This document shows positions 17,550 through 25,704 of a stretch of 37,253 nt of DNA, in pieces. Below the pieces are notes generated by a model, which saw only the letters and a program-made list of their open reading frames with translations, was not told the origin of the DNA and searched no databases. The stretch is from assembly GCA_003224525.1 (NCBI GenBank), contig QHZB01000228.1, positions 1-37,253 of the forward strand. The letters are read 5' to 3'. The position numbers and the translations under genes are program-made. Each line of letters begins with the position of its first letter. Within the stretch, counting starts at the first letter, position 1. The stretch comes from Acidobacteriota bacterium (GTDB lineage Bacteria; Acidobacteriota; Terriglobia; Acidiferrales; UBA7541).

Positions 17550-18347
17550 CTAAAATCCCGCCGCGCTCCGGCGGGCCCGCTCCATAACCGGCAACGGAAC
17601 CGTTATGCAGTTAGTTTTAGCAATTTTTATTTCTAGGCTGATGTTTGATTCAAAGCGGAAATCCACATGGAACTCGCCGAACTCCCCGGCAGTTACCTGC
17701 GCCACCGAGCCCTTCCAGCCCTGAAGCGTCACGGGAACGCCATCAAACCTGCGATCGGGCTTGGCTGAATCCAGAATTTGCCCCGCGAGCGCCAGGCGAT
17801 GGGATCCTGCGTCAGGCTCGATTAAGAGATCCACCCTCAGGCTCCCGGCAGCGTAGAGCAGCCTTCGACTCCGATCCTGCGACCCGCGCACCCCGGCTGG
17901 AAGCGGGTCGCGGAAGCTATCGGAGATGACGCGGGCTACGTGCGTGACGTCCGGAAAGAGCGCCTCAGGACGGAACAAGGCATCCAAGCTGCCCAAAAGT
18001 TGTTGCAACAGGAACTTCCGTTGCACGTGGGAGACCGAGTAGCGCTCGGCCAAATCCTTTATTTCCGAATCACTGTCCTCGTCGGCGATAATTACCACGT
18101 GTTTTAGCAGATTCGGATGAAATTCGTTAATCCTCGAAATCATGTCGGCAGCTTGCGAGATTGAGGACTGCGGGTCGAGTACAACAGCGTCGAATTTTTT
18201 TTGCCCTATCGTCGCCAGTGTTTGTTCGACGCTCGAGGCCACCGTGCATTCACAGCCCGCACTTCCGAGCAAAATTCGCATGTCATCGCGGGCCAATGGT
18301 TCCTGCCCGACGATCAATATCCTCTGCCGCTCGCGACCGGTACTCAT
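17550..18347 (-). CDS. Pseudo-receiver protein with a C-terminal beta-sandwich-like domain
   Basis: 265 aa. Residues about 9-125 follow the receiver fold: ILIVGQEPLARDDMRILL, then FDAVVLDPQSS with the phospho-acceptor-like Asp, then VVIIADEDSD and HVQRKFLLQQL near the Lys position. The acidic pair that binds magnesium (DD in ILIVDDEP) is GQ here, so normal phosphorylation is doubtful. The C-terminal 130 residues (RRLLYAAGSLRVDLLIEP, GSHRLALAGQILDS, GEFGEFHVDFRFES) resemble a carboxypeptidase-regulatory-like sandwich. No kinase gene is nearby. It may be a regulator acting by protein binding. Confidence 0.72.
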   Translation of the reverse strand: MSTGRERQRILIVGQEPLARDDMRILLGSAGCECTVASSVEQTLATIGQKKFDAVVLDPQSSISQAADMISRINEFHPNLLKHVVIIADEDSDSEIKDLAERYSVSHVQRKFLLQQLLGSLDALFRPEALFPDVTHVARVISDSFRDPLPAGVRGSQDRSRRLLYAAGSLRVDLLIEPDAGSHRLALAGQILDSAKPDRRFDGVPVTLQGWKGSVAQVTAGEFGEFHVDFRFESNISLEIKIAKTNCITVPLPVMERARRSAAGF

Positions 18348-19004
18348 ATGAGCTTATCGTGTATAAGAGCCTGGGCGTCTCCAGCCCACCACTCCGGGAT
18401 CATGCATCGCCTCAAAAAGGCGCGGCGTCCGCCCTTCGATTGTGAAATTCAGGGACACGTCATAGGAATGAATGTACGACCGTGAATTGGCCCGCTATTG
18501 CCAGGCTCCCAGTTGCTGCCACTCTCGTGCGATCGCGGGAATTGGTGACGCCGTCACTTCGGTCGACCGAGTGCCTTACCTCAGCCACTGGCAACTGGGT
18601 CGAACTACCTGGGGCCTTGTACATAATGGCTGTGGTGGACGATAGGACTGCCCTGCCTCTGAATCAATCGGGTAAAGTACGTAATTTGAAGGCGGGAGAA
18701 TCCCGAGGGTACAAATTATTGCCTTGCACTTATCTAAAGGAAGGATCGATCGCCCCAAGGGAATGGGGCGCTGGGTAGACTCGAGCTCCCGACCTACTGT
18801 TTGCCCGGCGGCGCCAGAAAACGGAGGCAGTAAATAGGTCTTGCTCCTAGCCGCTGGGTGCTGTGTTCTGGTCACCGTGCCAAGCTACAGGCACAAATAC
18901 CCGTATCAAGTCGCGGTTTATCAGGCACAACTTCGTATTCCACAGGTGCGCATGCGGTAAGGGCTCACCGCACCATCCCAGCCGAGAATCCCGCGTCCTT
19001 CGGT
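18348..19004. other. Gene-poor region of about 0.66 kb
   Basis: Several short open frames exist on both strands, but none has a ribosome site, a known motif or plausible composition. It holds a 7-bp-stem hairpin at 18751-18770. Together with the protease and IS remnants to its left it looks like decayed DNA. No RNA gene is recognised. Confidence 0.45.
18751..18770. repeat. Inverted repeat (7-bp stem, 6-nt loop)
   Basis: CGCCCCA-AGGGAA-TGGGGCG is a perfect GC-rich stem-loop. No T-run follows on either strand, so a classic intrinsic terminator is not supported; it may still act as an RNA 3'-end stem. Confidence 0.35.
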
Positions 19005-21296
19005 TCAGTTCGGCAGGAGGCCGTAGATTTCGAGTTCTCCCAATACGGATGAGTCATTGCCCCGGGTGCCGACGTAGACCTTGCCATTGGCAACGGTGGG
19101 CACGGTGAATTTTACGGCGTGTCCTGCCAGGTCCCGATTCGCGGCGGCCTGTGAACTATTCCACAGTTCGGTGGCGAGATTGGTGGCGTCGTAGGCGTGG
19201 AGGACGGTAGCGCCGCAACCCGGCGATTGTGGAGTGCAAAAGAGGCCATTGTCCAGCGCCCAGATGATGCCGTTGGTAGCTCCGTTGGAGGATACCGACG
19301 GGGTAGCACCAGGAAATCTGTAGCTCGTCGAGGATTGCGAAAAGGGCGCGCCGTTGAACTTGCCCGTGGTGCCGTTGAAGGCGAATTGCTTGAGGGTGCC
19401 GACACCGGCGACGTAGAGATTATTCTGCCAAAAGACAGGCGTGGCGAAGATGGAGTTGCCCAGGTTGACGGTCTGCAAGACGTTGTTCGTGGAACTGCTG
19501 AATTTTCCCATGCTGTCGCGATTGAGAAGGAACAGGTTGCCCTGCTTGCCGCCTCCGATGACCAGGTGAGTTACGGGACCAGCAGGCTGATCGACGAGAA
19601 TGGTTGCCGCCCCGGATCCGAAATCGGTGTCATTGGCGTCGAGCGACGCCTGATCGAGAGGAGTGAAGTAATCCGCCACGGAGAGACCGCTGGCGGTGTT
19701 GAGCCTCACAACGCTATCACCATAGTTCGATCCGCCGGTGTTCGCGTCGAAAGTTCCGTTGCCGGTGATGAAAAAGAGATTCCCGGCAGCATCGACGGCC
19801 GGAGCGCCGCCGCCCATCCAGATTCCTCCGCGGGAATAGGAGAGCGTGCCAACCTGATTTGGCGTGGAGTTGAACACCGCATTGGCCACGGCAGCGAGTG
19901 TGGAGGCGTTAAAGCCCATCACCCAGCCGTGGTACGGATCGTGGTCTTCGTGGGAAGCCCAAGCGACGTAGACCACGGCATTGGAAAGAACCAGGCCGGC
20001 GCGCTGGCTTTCATTGCGCGGATCGAACGCCACTCGTCCGGCGACAGAGCCAGCTCCAGTGCCGGGAACAGAAATGGAAGCGTCGATGCTATGGGGCGCG
20101 ACCCGCTCGGCGCCGGTAGTGAGGTCAATCGCGTGCAGCCGCTGGAAGAATTGCGTGCTGGCGTTGACGGACTTGCTGACGACATAAAGCGTGTTGGAGG
20201 TTGCGTCGATGACGGGCGTGCCGGTGATACCGACTTCGGGGGAGATATCTCCGTAACCGCTGCCGACCAGCGCGCCTGATCCGCCGGAGAGCACGGATGT
20301 TTCGCCGGAACTGCCACCGTGTGCGGAGTCTACCAAATTGACGTGCCAGAGCGTCATGCAGGGAGTGGCATCGGCATCAAAGGCGTAGAGGCTTTCGTGC
20401 TGCGTGGCCACGATGATCACGTTGTGAGAAGAACCAGCCACGGTCAGATTTGGCACCCAGAGTGGTTGGGCATAAATTGCGCCGTCGGCTTGGCAAGAGA
20501 AGAGCTTGCCGAAGGTAGCCGTGTTGACGTTCGAGGGAGTGAGGGCAAACTCGTGGGGGTTCGTTCCGTCACGGGACAGGTTGTTGTGATAGGTGAGAAC
20601 GCCCGTGAGATCGGTGACGCCGATGGAAGTTGAGGCGCTCTTGGTGACGTCAGTAACGCTCGTGGCGGTGATGGAGTAGATGCCTGGCGTGTTAGGGGCC
20701 ACGTAAGTAGCTGACCTGGAGGTCGCACCGGCGAAAGTGCCGCAGGAGGTCCCGGAACAAGCTGGACCCGAAGCCGACCACGTTACCCCAGCAGCAGCGA
20801 CATCGTTCTGCACGGTTGCGGTAACGGGCAGTGTCTGCGCGATTCTCAGGCCACCTCGCTTGGGGACAATGGTGACACTAAGGGCGGTGGAAGAGCCAGT
20901 GACCGTGATGTTTGCGGAGGCTTTTTTCGAAGTGCTCGAGACGGAGGTGGCAGTGAGGGTGACCGTGGCGGGGTTCGGAACATTCGGGGGAGCCGTATAA
21001 GTGAGGGGTGCTCCCGAGGCACTGGTGGTCGCGGAAAGCGTTCCGCAGGTGCTACCGCTGCAACCTGCGCCGGAGAGCGTCCAACGCACACCGCGATGAT
21101 GCCAGTCATTGTGCACGGTTGCGGTGAACTGCTGGGTGCCGCCCCCCGCTCGAACACTGGCGGTTGCAGGAGAGACCGAAACGGAGATGCGGGACTGCGC
21201 GGAAACTCGCGGAACGGATGCGAGACCCAGTAGAGGGATGACCGCAAGAGCCGCAAGAATTGCCTGCCAGGATGCGCTGTGGAATTTCACCAACAT
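19005..21296 (-). CDS. Secreted protein with two Ig-like repeats and a beta-propeller
   Basis: 763 aa from ATG 21296, chosen for AAAGGAG upstream and the signal peptide (LAALAVIPLLGLASVPRVSA, cleavage after VSA). Two Ig-like (Big-type) repeats follow, each with the paired-cysteine motif: CSGSTCGTLSATT and CSGTSCGTFAGAT. From about residue 230 there is a PQQ/WD-type propeller: ...YHNNLSRDGTNPHEFAL, NVIIVATQHESLYAFDADA, TPVIDATSNTLYVVSKS, AVDAAGNLFFITGNGTFD, and it ends VANGKVYVGTRGNDSSVLGE. Such proteins are common in Acidobacteriota, and the role is not known. Likely monocistronic, with a promoter at 21383-21411. Confidence 0.88.
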   Translation of the reverse strand: MLVKFHSASWQAILAALAVIPLLGLASVPRVSAQSRISVSVSPATASVRAGGGTQQFTATVHNDWHHRGVRWTLSGAGCSGSTCGTLSATTSASGAPLTYTAPPNVPNPATVTLTATSVSSTSKKASANITVTGSSTALSVTIVPKRGGLRIAQTLPVTATVQNDVAAAGVTWSASGPACSGTSCGTFAGATSRSATYVAPNTPGIYSITATSVTDVTKSASTSIGVTDLTGVLTYHNNLSRDGTNPHEFALTPSNVNTATFGKLFSCQADGAIYAQPLWVPNLTVAGSSHNVIIVATQHESLYAFDADATPCMTLWHVNLVDSAHGGSSGETSVLSGGSGALVGSGYGDISPEVGITGTPVIDATSNTLYVVSKSVNASTQFFQRLHAIDLTTGAERVAPHSIDASISVPGTGAGSVAGRVAFDPRNESQRAGLVLSNAVVYVAWASHEDHDPYHGWVMGFNASTLAAVANAVFNSTPNQVGTLSYSRGGIWMGGGAPAVDAAGNLFFITGNGTFDANTGGSNYGDSVVRLNTASGLSVADYFTPLDQASLDANDTDFGSGAATILVDQPAGPVTHLVIGGGKQGNLFLLNRDSMGKFSSSTNNVLQTVNLGNSIFATPVFWQNNLYVAGVGTLKQFAFNGTTGKFNGAPFSQSSTSYRFPGATPSVSSNGATNGIIWALDNGLFCTPQSPGCGATVLHAYDATNLATELWNSSQAAANRDLAGHAVKFTVPTVANGKVYVGTRGNDSSVLGELEIYGLLPN

Positions 21297-21382
21297 GGGA
21301 GAACTCCTTTCCTGATGGAAACGAGTCGAACCAAGAGACATGGTTGCGAATCGACGGCATTCAATCGAGACTTAAGAGAGGC

Positions 21383-21411
21383 ATTATACTTAAGCAGGCA
21401 GAAATTGCGAA
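21383..21411 (-). promoter_or_regulatory. Predicted promoter of the Ig/propeller gene
   Basis: On the minus strand TTCGCA (21411-21406) and a perfect TATAAT (21388-21383) are 17 bp apart. The -35 hexamer matches consensus at 4/6. It lies 87 bp upstream of the start codon. Confidence 0.5.
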
Positions 21412-21423
21412 TAGAACGAAGGG

Positions 21424-21675
21424 TCAGTGTTCAGAATTGCCCTGCGGGTCAACGGGGGGCAGCGTCAATGCGGAGGCGTGTCTTGCCAGTCCGAGATTTT
21501 CTACCTGAGCGGATACCATAACTTTGCCCTGCACTCCACCAGCCCTGGCACTCGGTGGGTAATGGGGCGACTCAACATGGGTCACACGACATTTTTCCGG
21601 ATCGCCATAACCTGGAGCAGCAAAACGGCGGAGGCCAGGGCCATGGATCCTGTCCTTCACATCTCTGTAGACGAA
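21424..21675 (-). pseudogene. Possible relic of a TonB C-terminal domain
   Basis: In the frame ending at 21424 the peptide CRVTHVESPHYPPSARAGG continues with VQGKVMVSAQVENLG. This matches the start of TonB C-terminal domains (PxYPPxARxxxxQGxVxVxxxVxxxG). The rest of the domain is absent, there is no start codon of its own, and the frame runs back into the M28 peptidase gene. Probably the leftover of a tonB-like gene. Confidence 0.4.
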
Positions 21676-21731
21676 TCGTACGTCGCTATCGGTACAAACA
21701 ATTCTGCTCAGTCGAACTCGGTCAGCGCAAC

Positions 21732-23429
21732 TCAGTTCGGAGTTGTCAGGCGCTGTTTTCCTGCGGCCTCGAATTCGTCGCCGGGGATCCATCCCGCCAG
21801 CCCGGGCAGCCATGCCGCTTTCGATCCAAGCGCGAAGCCGAACCTGGCGATCACCGCGTCGCCGGTAAAATCCATGTCTGGACTGTACTCGTCGCTCGGC
21901 TGGTGATAGCGGTGCTCGGTGAAATCTTTCGCCTGCTCCTCGCCCCACTCCGCCGGATGGCCCGCGTACTTGATGCCCTCATTGATCGAAAACGACGGCA
22001 CTCCCACATGGGCCAAGCTGAAATGATCCGAGCGGTAGTAGTGCCCAGCCTCCGGGCGGGGGTCGGGGCGGATCGCCAAGCGAAAGTCTCGCGCGGTCGC
22101 CTGCACCACGGGATAAAAGGTGGTGCGCTCCGCGCCGCTGACTTCCACTTCCTCCGGCGTCCCCAGCGGCGGCACATCGTCAAAATTCAAATCCACGATA
22201 ATCCTTCCTGGCGGCACCGGCGAATGTTTTCCCAAATACTCCGACCCGAGCAGCCCCTGCTCTTCCGCGGTGACCGCCGCGAACAGAATCGACCGTGGCG
22301 CCGCCACCGGCATCGCTGCCCACACGCGCGCCAGTTCCAGCAGGATTCCGCATCCCGTCGCATTATCATTCGCGCCGTTGTAGATCTTATCGCCCGGCAG
22401 ACTCGGATCGATCCCCAGATGGTCGTAGTGGGCCGTGTACAGCACCGCCTCTTTGCCGAGCGCGGCATCCGTACCCTGCAGCATCGCCAGAACATTTCTC
22501 GAGACGAACGGTTTCAACTGGCTCGCTACGTGGGCCTTCAGACGAATTGGCAATTCGAACGGCTTGAATTCCTTCAACTGCGCCTGCTGAAATATTTTGT
22601 CCAGATTCAGCCCCACCATTCCCACAATTCTTTTCGCCACGTCCAGTTGTATCCACGAAGCCGCCTGCAGCTTCGCCGTTGCATCTCGTTTCAAGTACGA
22701 GCGCTCGGTTCCCCACGAATTGCGCACCACCTCCCAGCCGTAACTCGCGAGGTCCTTGCGGTGGATGATCAGAGTGGCTGCCGCTCCGCGCCGCGCCGTC
22801 TCCTCAAACTTGTATGTCCACCGGCCGTAATAGGTCAGCGCCTGGCCCTTGAAAAAATGGGGATCATCCGAGCCGGGCTCGTTCACGAAGAGCAGCGCCA
22901 CTTTCCCGTGAAGGTCGACGTTCTTGTAATCGTCCCAGTCGTACTCGGGCGCCTTGATTCCATAGCCCACAAACACGATGGGCGCATCGATGTCCGCCAC
23001 CTCCGTCTGGCTCTCGTTGTTGGTTACGAAATCGATCAGGTTCTTGGCCTCGAAGGATTTCCCGCTGGCCTCCGCGAATTGGAAGGTGGTTTCCGGAAGC
23101 GTCTTCACGCCCACCATCGGCACGGCCTGGAAAAAAGTTCCGTTGTCTCCCGCCGGCTTCAACCCATAGGACGCAAACTGTTTCCCGATGTAATCCGCCG
23201 CCGTGTCGCCGCCGCGCTGCCCCGTCCCGCGCCCTTCCAATTCATCGCTCGCAAGATATTTCACATGCGCGCGAATTTTTTCCTTGTCCATCTGCGGCAA
23301 TGGCGCCTCAGCCGCAGGCGCCTTCTTCGCTCCCGCCACCTTCCCCTGCCCTGCCGCGCGATTCTCTCTTGCGAAGACGCACGCGAATCCAAGCAAGGCG
23401 CACGAAAAAATCACCGCAGTTTTCTTCAT
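21732..23429 (-). CDS. Secreted M28-family zinc aminopeptidase
   Basis: 565 aa, signal peptide MKKTAVIFSCALLGFACVFA. An inserted PA-type domain lies about 130-290 (APIVFVGYGIKAPEYDWDDY, GKVALLFVNEPGS). The di-zinc peptidase core has ligands in the expected order: His in TAHYDHLG (about 331), Asp in GANDNATG (about 352), the Glu pair in TAEEQGLLGS (about 386), Asp in NFDD (about 415) and the distal His in HRYHQPSDEY (about 506). It should remove amino-terminal residues from peptides in the periplasm or outside. ATG 23429 has GAGGAG just upstream and lies 25 bp after nrdR on the same strand. Confidence 0.94.
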   Translation of the reverse strand: MKKTAVIFSCALLGFACVFARENRAAGQGKVAGAKKAPAAEAPLPQMDKEKIRAHVKYLASDELEGRGTGQRGGDTAADYIGKQFASYGLKPAGDNGTFFQAVPMVGVKTLPETTFQFAEASGKSFEAKNLIDFVTNNESQTEVADIDAPIVFVGYGIKAPEYDWDDYKNVDLHGKVALLFVNEPGSDDPHFFKGQALTYYGRWTYKFEETARRGAAATLIIHRKDLASYGWEVVRNSWGTERSYLKRDATAKLQAASWIQLDVAKRIVGMVGLNLDKIFQQAQLKEFKPFELPIRLKAHVASQLKPFVSRNVLAMLQGTDAALGKEAVLYTAHYDHLGIDPSLPGDKIYNGANDNATGCGILLELARVWAAMPVAAPRSILFAAVTAEEQGLLGSEYLGKHSPVPPGRIIVDLNFDDVPPLGTPEEVEVSGAERTTFYPVVQATARDFRLAIRPDPRPEAGHYYRSDHFSLAHVGVPSFSINEGIKYAGHPAEWGEEQAKDFTEHRYHQPSDEYSPDMDFTGDAVIARFGFALGSKAAWLPGLAGWIPGDEFEAAGKQRLTTPN

Positions 23430-23454
23430 GAAAACTCCTCGATTACGGAAGGGA

Positions 23455-23919
23455 TTATTTCTTCACGCGATCCTTGAGCAGATTCTTCAGCTCGCTCATG
23501 AACTCCTGCACATCCTTGAAGTCCATGTACACCGATGCAAATCGCACGTAGGCGACCTTATCCAGCTTCTTGAGACGGTGCATGATCATTTCGCCGATTT
23601 CGGTGGTGGTAAGCTCGCGTTCCGTGGCCTCGTGCACCACGCTTTCGATTTCATCCACGATGGCTTCCAGCTTGGGGGTGGCCACGGGACGTTTTTCGCA
23701 CGCTTTCAAAAGTCCCTGCAAAATCTTTTGCCGCTCGAAGCGTTCGCGCCGCCCGTCCTTCTTGATGACCATGTACGGAATTTCGTCGATGCGTTCGTAG
23801 GTTGTGAACCGGCGGCCGCACTTCAGGCACTCGCGCCGCCTGCGAATGGTGTCGCCGAGGCGGCCCTCCCGCGAATCGATCACTTTGTCGTCGATGTTCG
23901 CGCAAAAAGGACACTTCAC
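23455..23919 (-). CDS. nrdR: Transcriptional repressor NrdR
   Basis: 154 aa, full length. It has an N-terminal zinc ribbon (CPFC at 3-6 and CLKCGRRFTTYER from about 31) and the ATP-cone domain (VIKKDGRRERFERQKILQGL). NrdR senses ATP/dATP and represses ribonucleotide reductase genes. The GTG start overlaps the stop of the flippase-like gene (GTGA), so the two are translationally coupled. No ribonucleotide reductase gene or NrdR box pair is in the window. Confidence 0.97.
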   Translation of the reverse strand: MKCPFCANIDDKVIDSREGRLGDTIRRRRECLKCGRRFTTYERIDEIPYMVIKKDGRRERFERQKILQGLLKACEKRPVATPKLEAIVDEIESVVHEATERELTTTEIGEMIMHRLKKLDKVAYVRFASVYMDFKDVQEFMSELKNLLKDRVKK

Positions 23920-25010
23920 TTGGCTGAGCCTCCTTGCTGTGCGGCGCCTTCGATTGCCGCTTCTTTTTCGAGCTCGGCCATCTCCTTCAGTTTCCCGAGC
24001 GAAAGCCCTTCGTGAATCAGCAGCGGCACCCCTGCAAGACTAACCGCCGCGAACGTAATCAGCCAAATCACGATGGATGCGGCAAGAGCTGCCTCAGATT
24101 TTATTAGAAAGATCTTTGTATACGCACCAAACGACCCTGCTTGGGAACCACCACCGACGCCAGGCAACTGCAATATTGAGCTCACCAGCGTAACTGCCAG
24201 CACTAGCATGGCGTCGAAAAGGCTTAGGTTGCCAAGGGTACCGCCAAAACTCTTCGCCACCCAAAGATAAATGACCAGCACAAGAAACCAATGGGCTGCA
24301 GAATAAAACAGCGCTAGGGCCAAATCACGTCCGCTCCGGATGGTTTGCACGCCGCGTGCAGTCTCAAGCACAATTCCCGCGATCTTGCTGCGCCAGCCGT
24401 GCGCCTGCAGCCAACCTTGCAGTTGCCTCTCGAGCAGCGCCGTGCCGCGAAAACGCAGATACACCAGCAACGCAGTTGCAGTCAGGATTCCCAGGACGAG
24501 AAATAGTGACGCGGGCTTCGCTGTTTTCTCCAAGGCTCGAGCGGTTTCGCTGCTTTGAGCGTCCGTTCGAAATCCCAGGAGCGCGACCGTCGCGATTACG
24601 GCCATGCTCGCAAAATCGAAAATCCTCTCCAGTAAATAAACTCCGAACATGCCGGACACTTGCAACTTCTCTTTTCGCGCCAGCAGAAATGGCCGCACCG
24701 GCTCACCCGGCCGCCCCAACAATTGCAGCGCGGAAAATCCCGCAAGAGTCATCTTGTAAATATTCCAGAAACTCGAGGGCCCCAGGTTTTCTTGAAACAC
24801 TTTCCAGCGAAGGGCGCGCAGTGCATAACACGCGTAAATCGCCACGAGGGAAAGTATCAGATAGTAGGGATTGGCACTGCGGACCGCTTGCAACATCTCC
24901 GTGCCGCTGAAATCAGAATGATGGATCATCCCGCTCGAGCGGTAGATGACAAATCCCAGCACGAGCAGCCCGATCAGGACGACAAGAAGCTTCCTCGACG
25001 ATGATTGCAT
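23916..25010 (-). CDS. UPF0104 / LPG-synthase-TM-type flippase-like membrane protein
   Basis: 364 aa with about eight hydrophobic segments. It shows family features: an N-terminal segment KLLVVLIGLLVLGFVIY, ALRALRWKVFQ, LGRPGEPVRPFLLARKEKL (the GRxGExxRPxLL motif), ERIFDFASMAV, and LQLPGVGGGSQAGSFGAY near the end. This family includes the membrane domain of MprF and proteins linked to polyprenyl-sugar or lipid handling. The cargo is unknown. First gene of a flippase-nrdR-M28 unit. Confidence 0.88.
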   Translation of the reverse strand: MQSSSRKLLVVLIGLLVLGFVIYRSSGMIHHSDFSGTEMLQAVRSANPYYLILSLVAIYACYALRALRWKVFQENLGPSSFWNIYKMTLAGFSALQLLGRPGEPVRPFLLARKEKLQVSGMFGVYLLERIFDFASMAVIATVALLGFRTDAQSSETARALEKTAKPASLFLVLGILTATALLVYLRFRGTALLERQLQGWLQAHGWRSKIAGIVLETARGVQTIRSGRDLALALFYSAAHWFLVLVIYLWVAKSFGGTLGNLSLFDAMLVLAVTLVSSILQLPGVGGGSQAGSFGAYTKIFLIKSEAALAASIVIWLITFAAVSLAGVPLLIHEGLSLGKLKEMAELEKEAAIEGAAQQGGSAK

Positions 25011-25044
25011 GTGCTGGCCAGCCTAGCGGGACCAGCCATCGCCG

Positions 25045-25416
25045 TCAAGGCATGCGAATAACATTCGTCAGGAAATTTCGGAGCAAGGCGGCCACACGAG
25101 CGCGCACTTGCTCTAGAATCGATCGCGGGATTTTTCCGGCTTTCTGGGCTTGCCGCTAGCGCCAATCAGGGTTTTTCAAATGGTCGCAAAGAATCGCACC
25201 TCGGATGCGCGACCCCGCAGGGAGGCCCACTTCGAAGGGATACCCCTTCACAAGGCTCGTGACCGGACAGACAACCGCAAGACTCGTCTTCTCGTTGTGG
25301 CTCCGGGGCGAAAGAACCACAGCAGGCCGGCGCCCCGCCTATTCCCTGCCAGCTTGCGGCGTAAAATCGAGCCAGATCAAATCGCCGGCATCAGGCACAT
25401 ACTCGCGGGCTACCAC
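25045..25416 (-). pseudogene. mazF-type toxin interrupted by two in-frame TAG codons
   Basis: One frame of 124 codons, the normal length for MazF/PemK, from GTG 25416 to TGA 25045. It reads REYVPDAGDLIWLDFTPQA then GRE-TAG-AGRRPAVVLSPRS, then KTSLAVVCPVTSLVKGYPFE, RGAILCDHLKNPDWR-TAG-RQAQKAGK and ILEQVRARVAALL. The two stops are at 25341-25339 and 25158-25156. The first falls where Gln is usual (a single CAG to TAG change). The frame is otherwise unbroken. MazF toxins are mRNA interferases. As read with the standard code only about 25 residues would be made. See the antitoxin entry for a third TAG. Confidence 0.8.
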
Positions 25417-25653
25417 AGTTCTTTGCCTTCTCCGGGCGCCCCAATCCGTTTCCGTGTGGAGATTTGCCGCAGTGATCTCCCGAACGAGATCTCTAAGTTT
25501 TGAAGTTCCTTTTTTCTTGCGAATCCTCACTGTCCCCGAACCTTCGACGGACAACTCCAGATGATCGCCAGGACGAAGCTTGGCAGCCTCCGCCACGTTC
25601 TTGGGAATCCGCACGGCCATGCGATTGCCCCATTTTGCGACCTATGGCTTCAC
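25410..25653 (-). pseudogene. mazE-type AbrB antitoxin with an early TAG and a 1-nt frameshift
   Basis: From GTG 25653: VKP-TAG-VAKWGNRMAVRIPKN, then ...KLRPGDHLELSVEGSG and LRDLVREITAANLHTETDWG. The swapped-hairpin AbrB domain is intact, but the early TAG (25644-25642) stands where family members usually have Gln (compare MKxQVAKWGNSLAVRIPK). Translation could restart at ATG 25620, making a 93 aa product. Past DWG, adding one base in the C run near 25435 would give GKELW and a stop overlapping the mazF start, as in intact operons. Without it the frame runs straight on into mazF, giving an unnatural antitoxin-toxin N-terminal fusion that ends at the first mazF TAG. Confidence 0.75.
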
Positions 25654-25704
25654 GACGCGCCGCCCCTTGTAGATACAAACGTATACAAGCAAGGCGCACC
25701 CATG

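Noticed and set aside
18751-18770. Intrinsic terminator at the GC-rich hairpin
   Set aside because: No T-run follows the stem on either strand.
21555-23477. Long plus-strand open frame of 640 codons opposite the M28 peptidase
   Set aside because: It is the antisense of a clear peptidase gene, Arg/His-rich, with no ribosome site or known motif.
25339-25620. A genuine 93 aa MazE-MazF fusion protein
   Set aside because: The join is explained by one missing base in a C run; restoring it gives a normal antitoxin end overlapping the toxin start.
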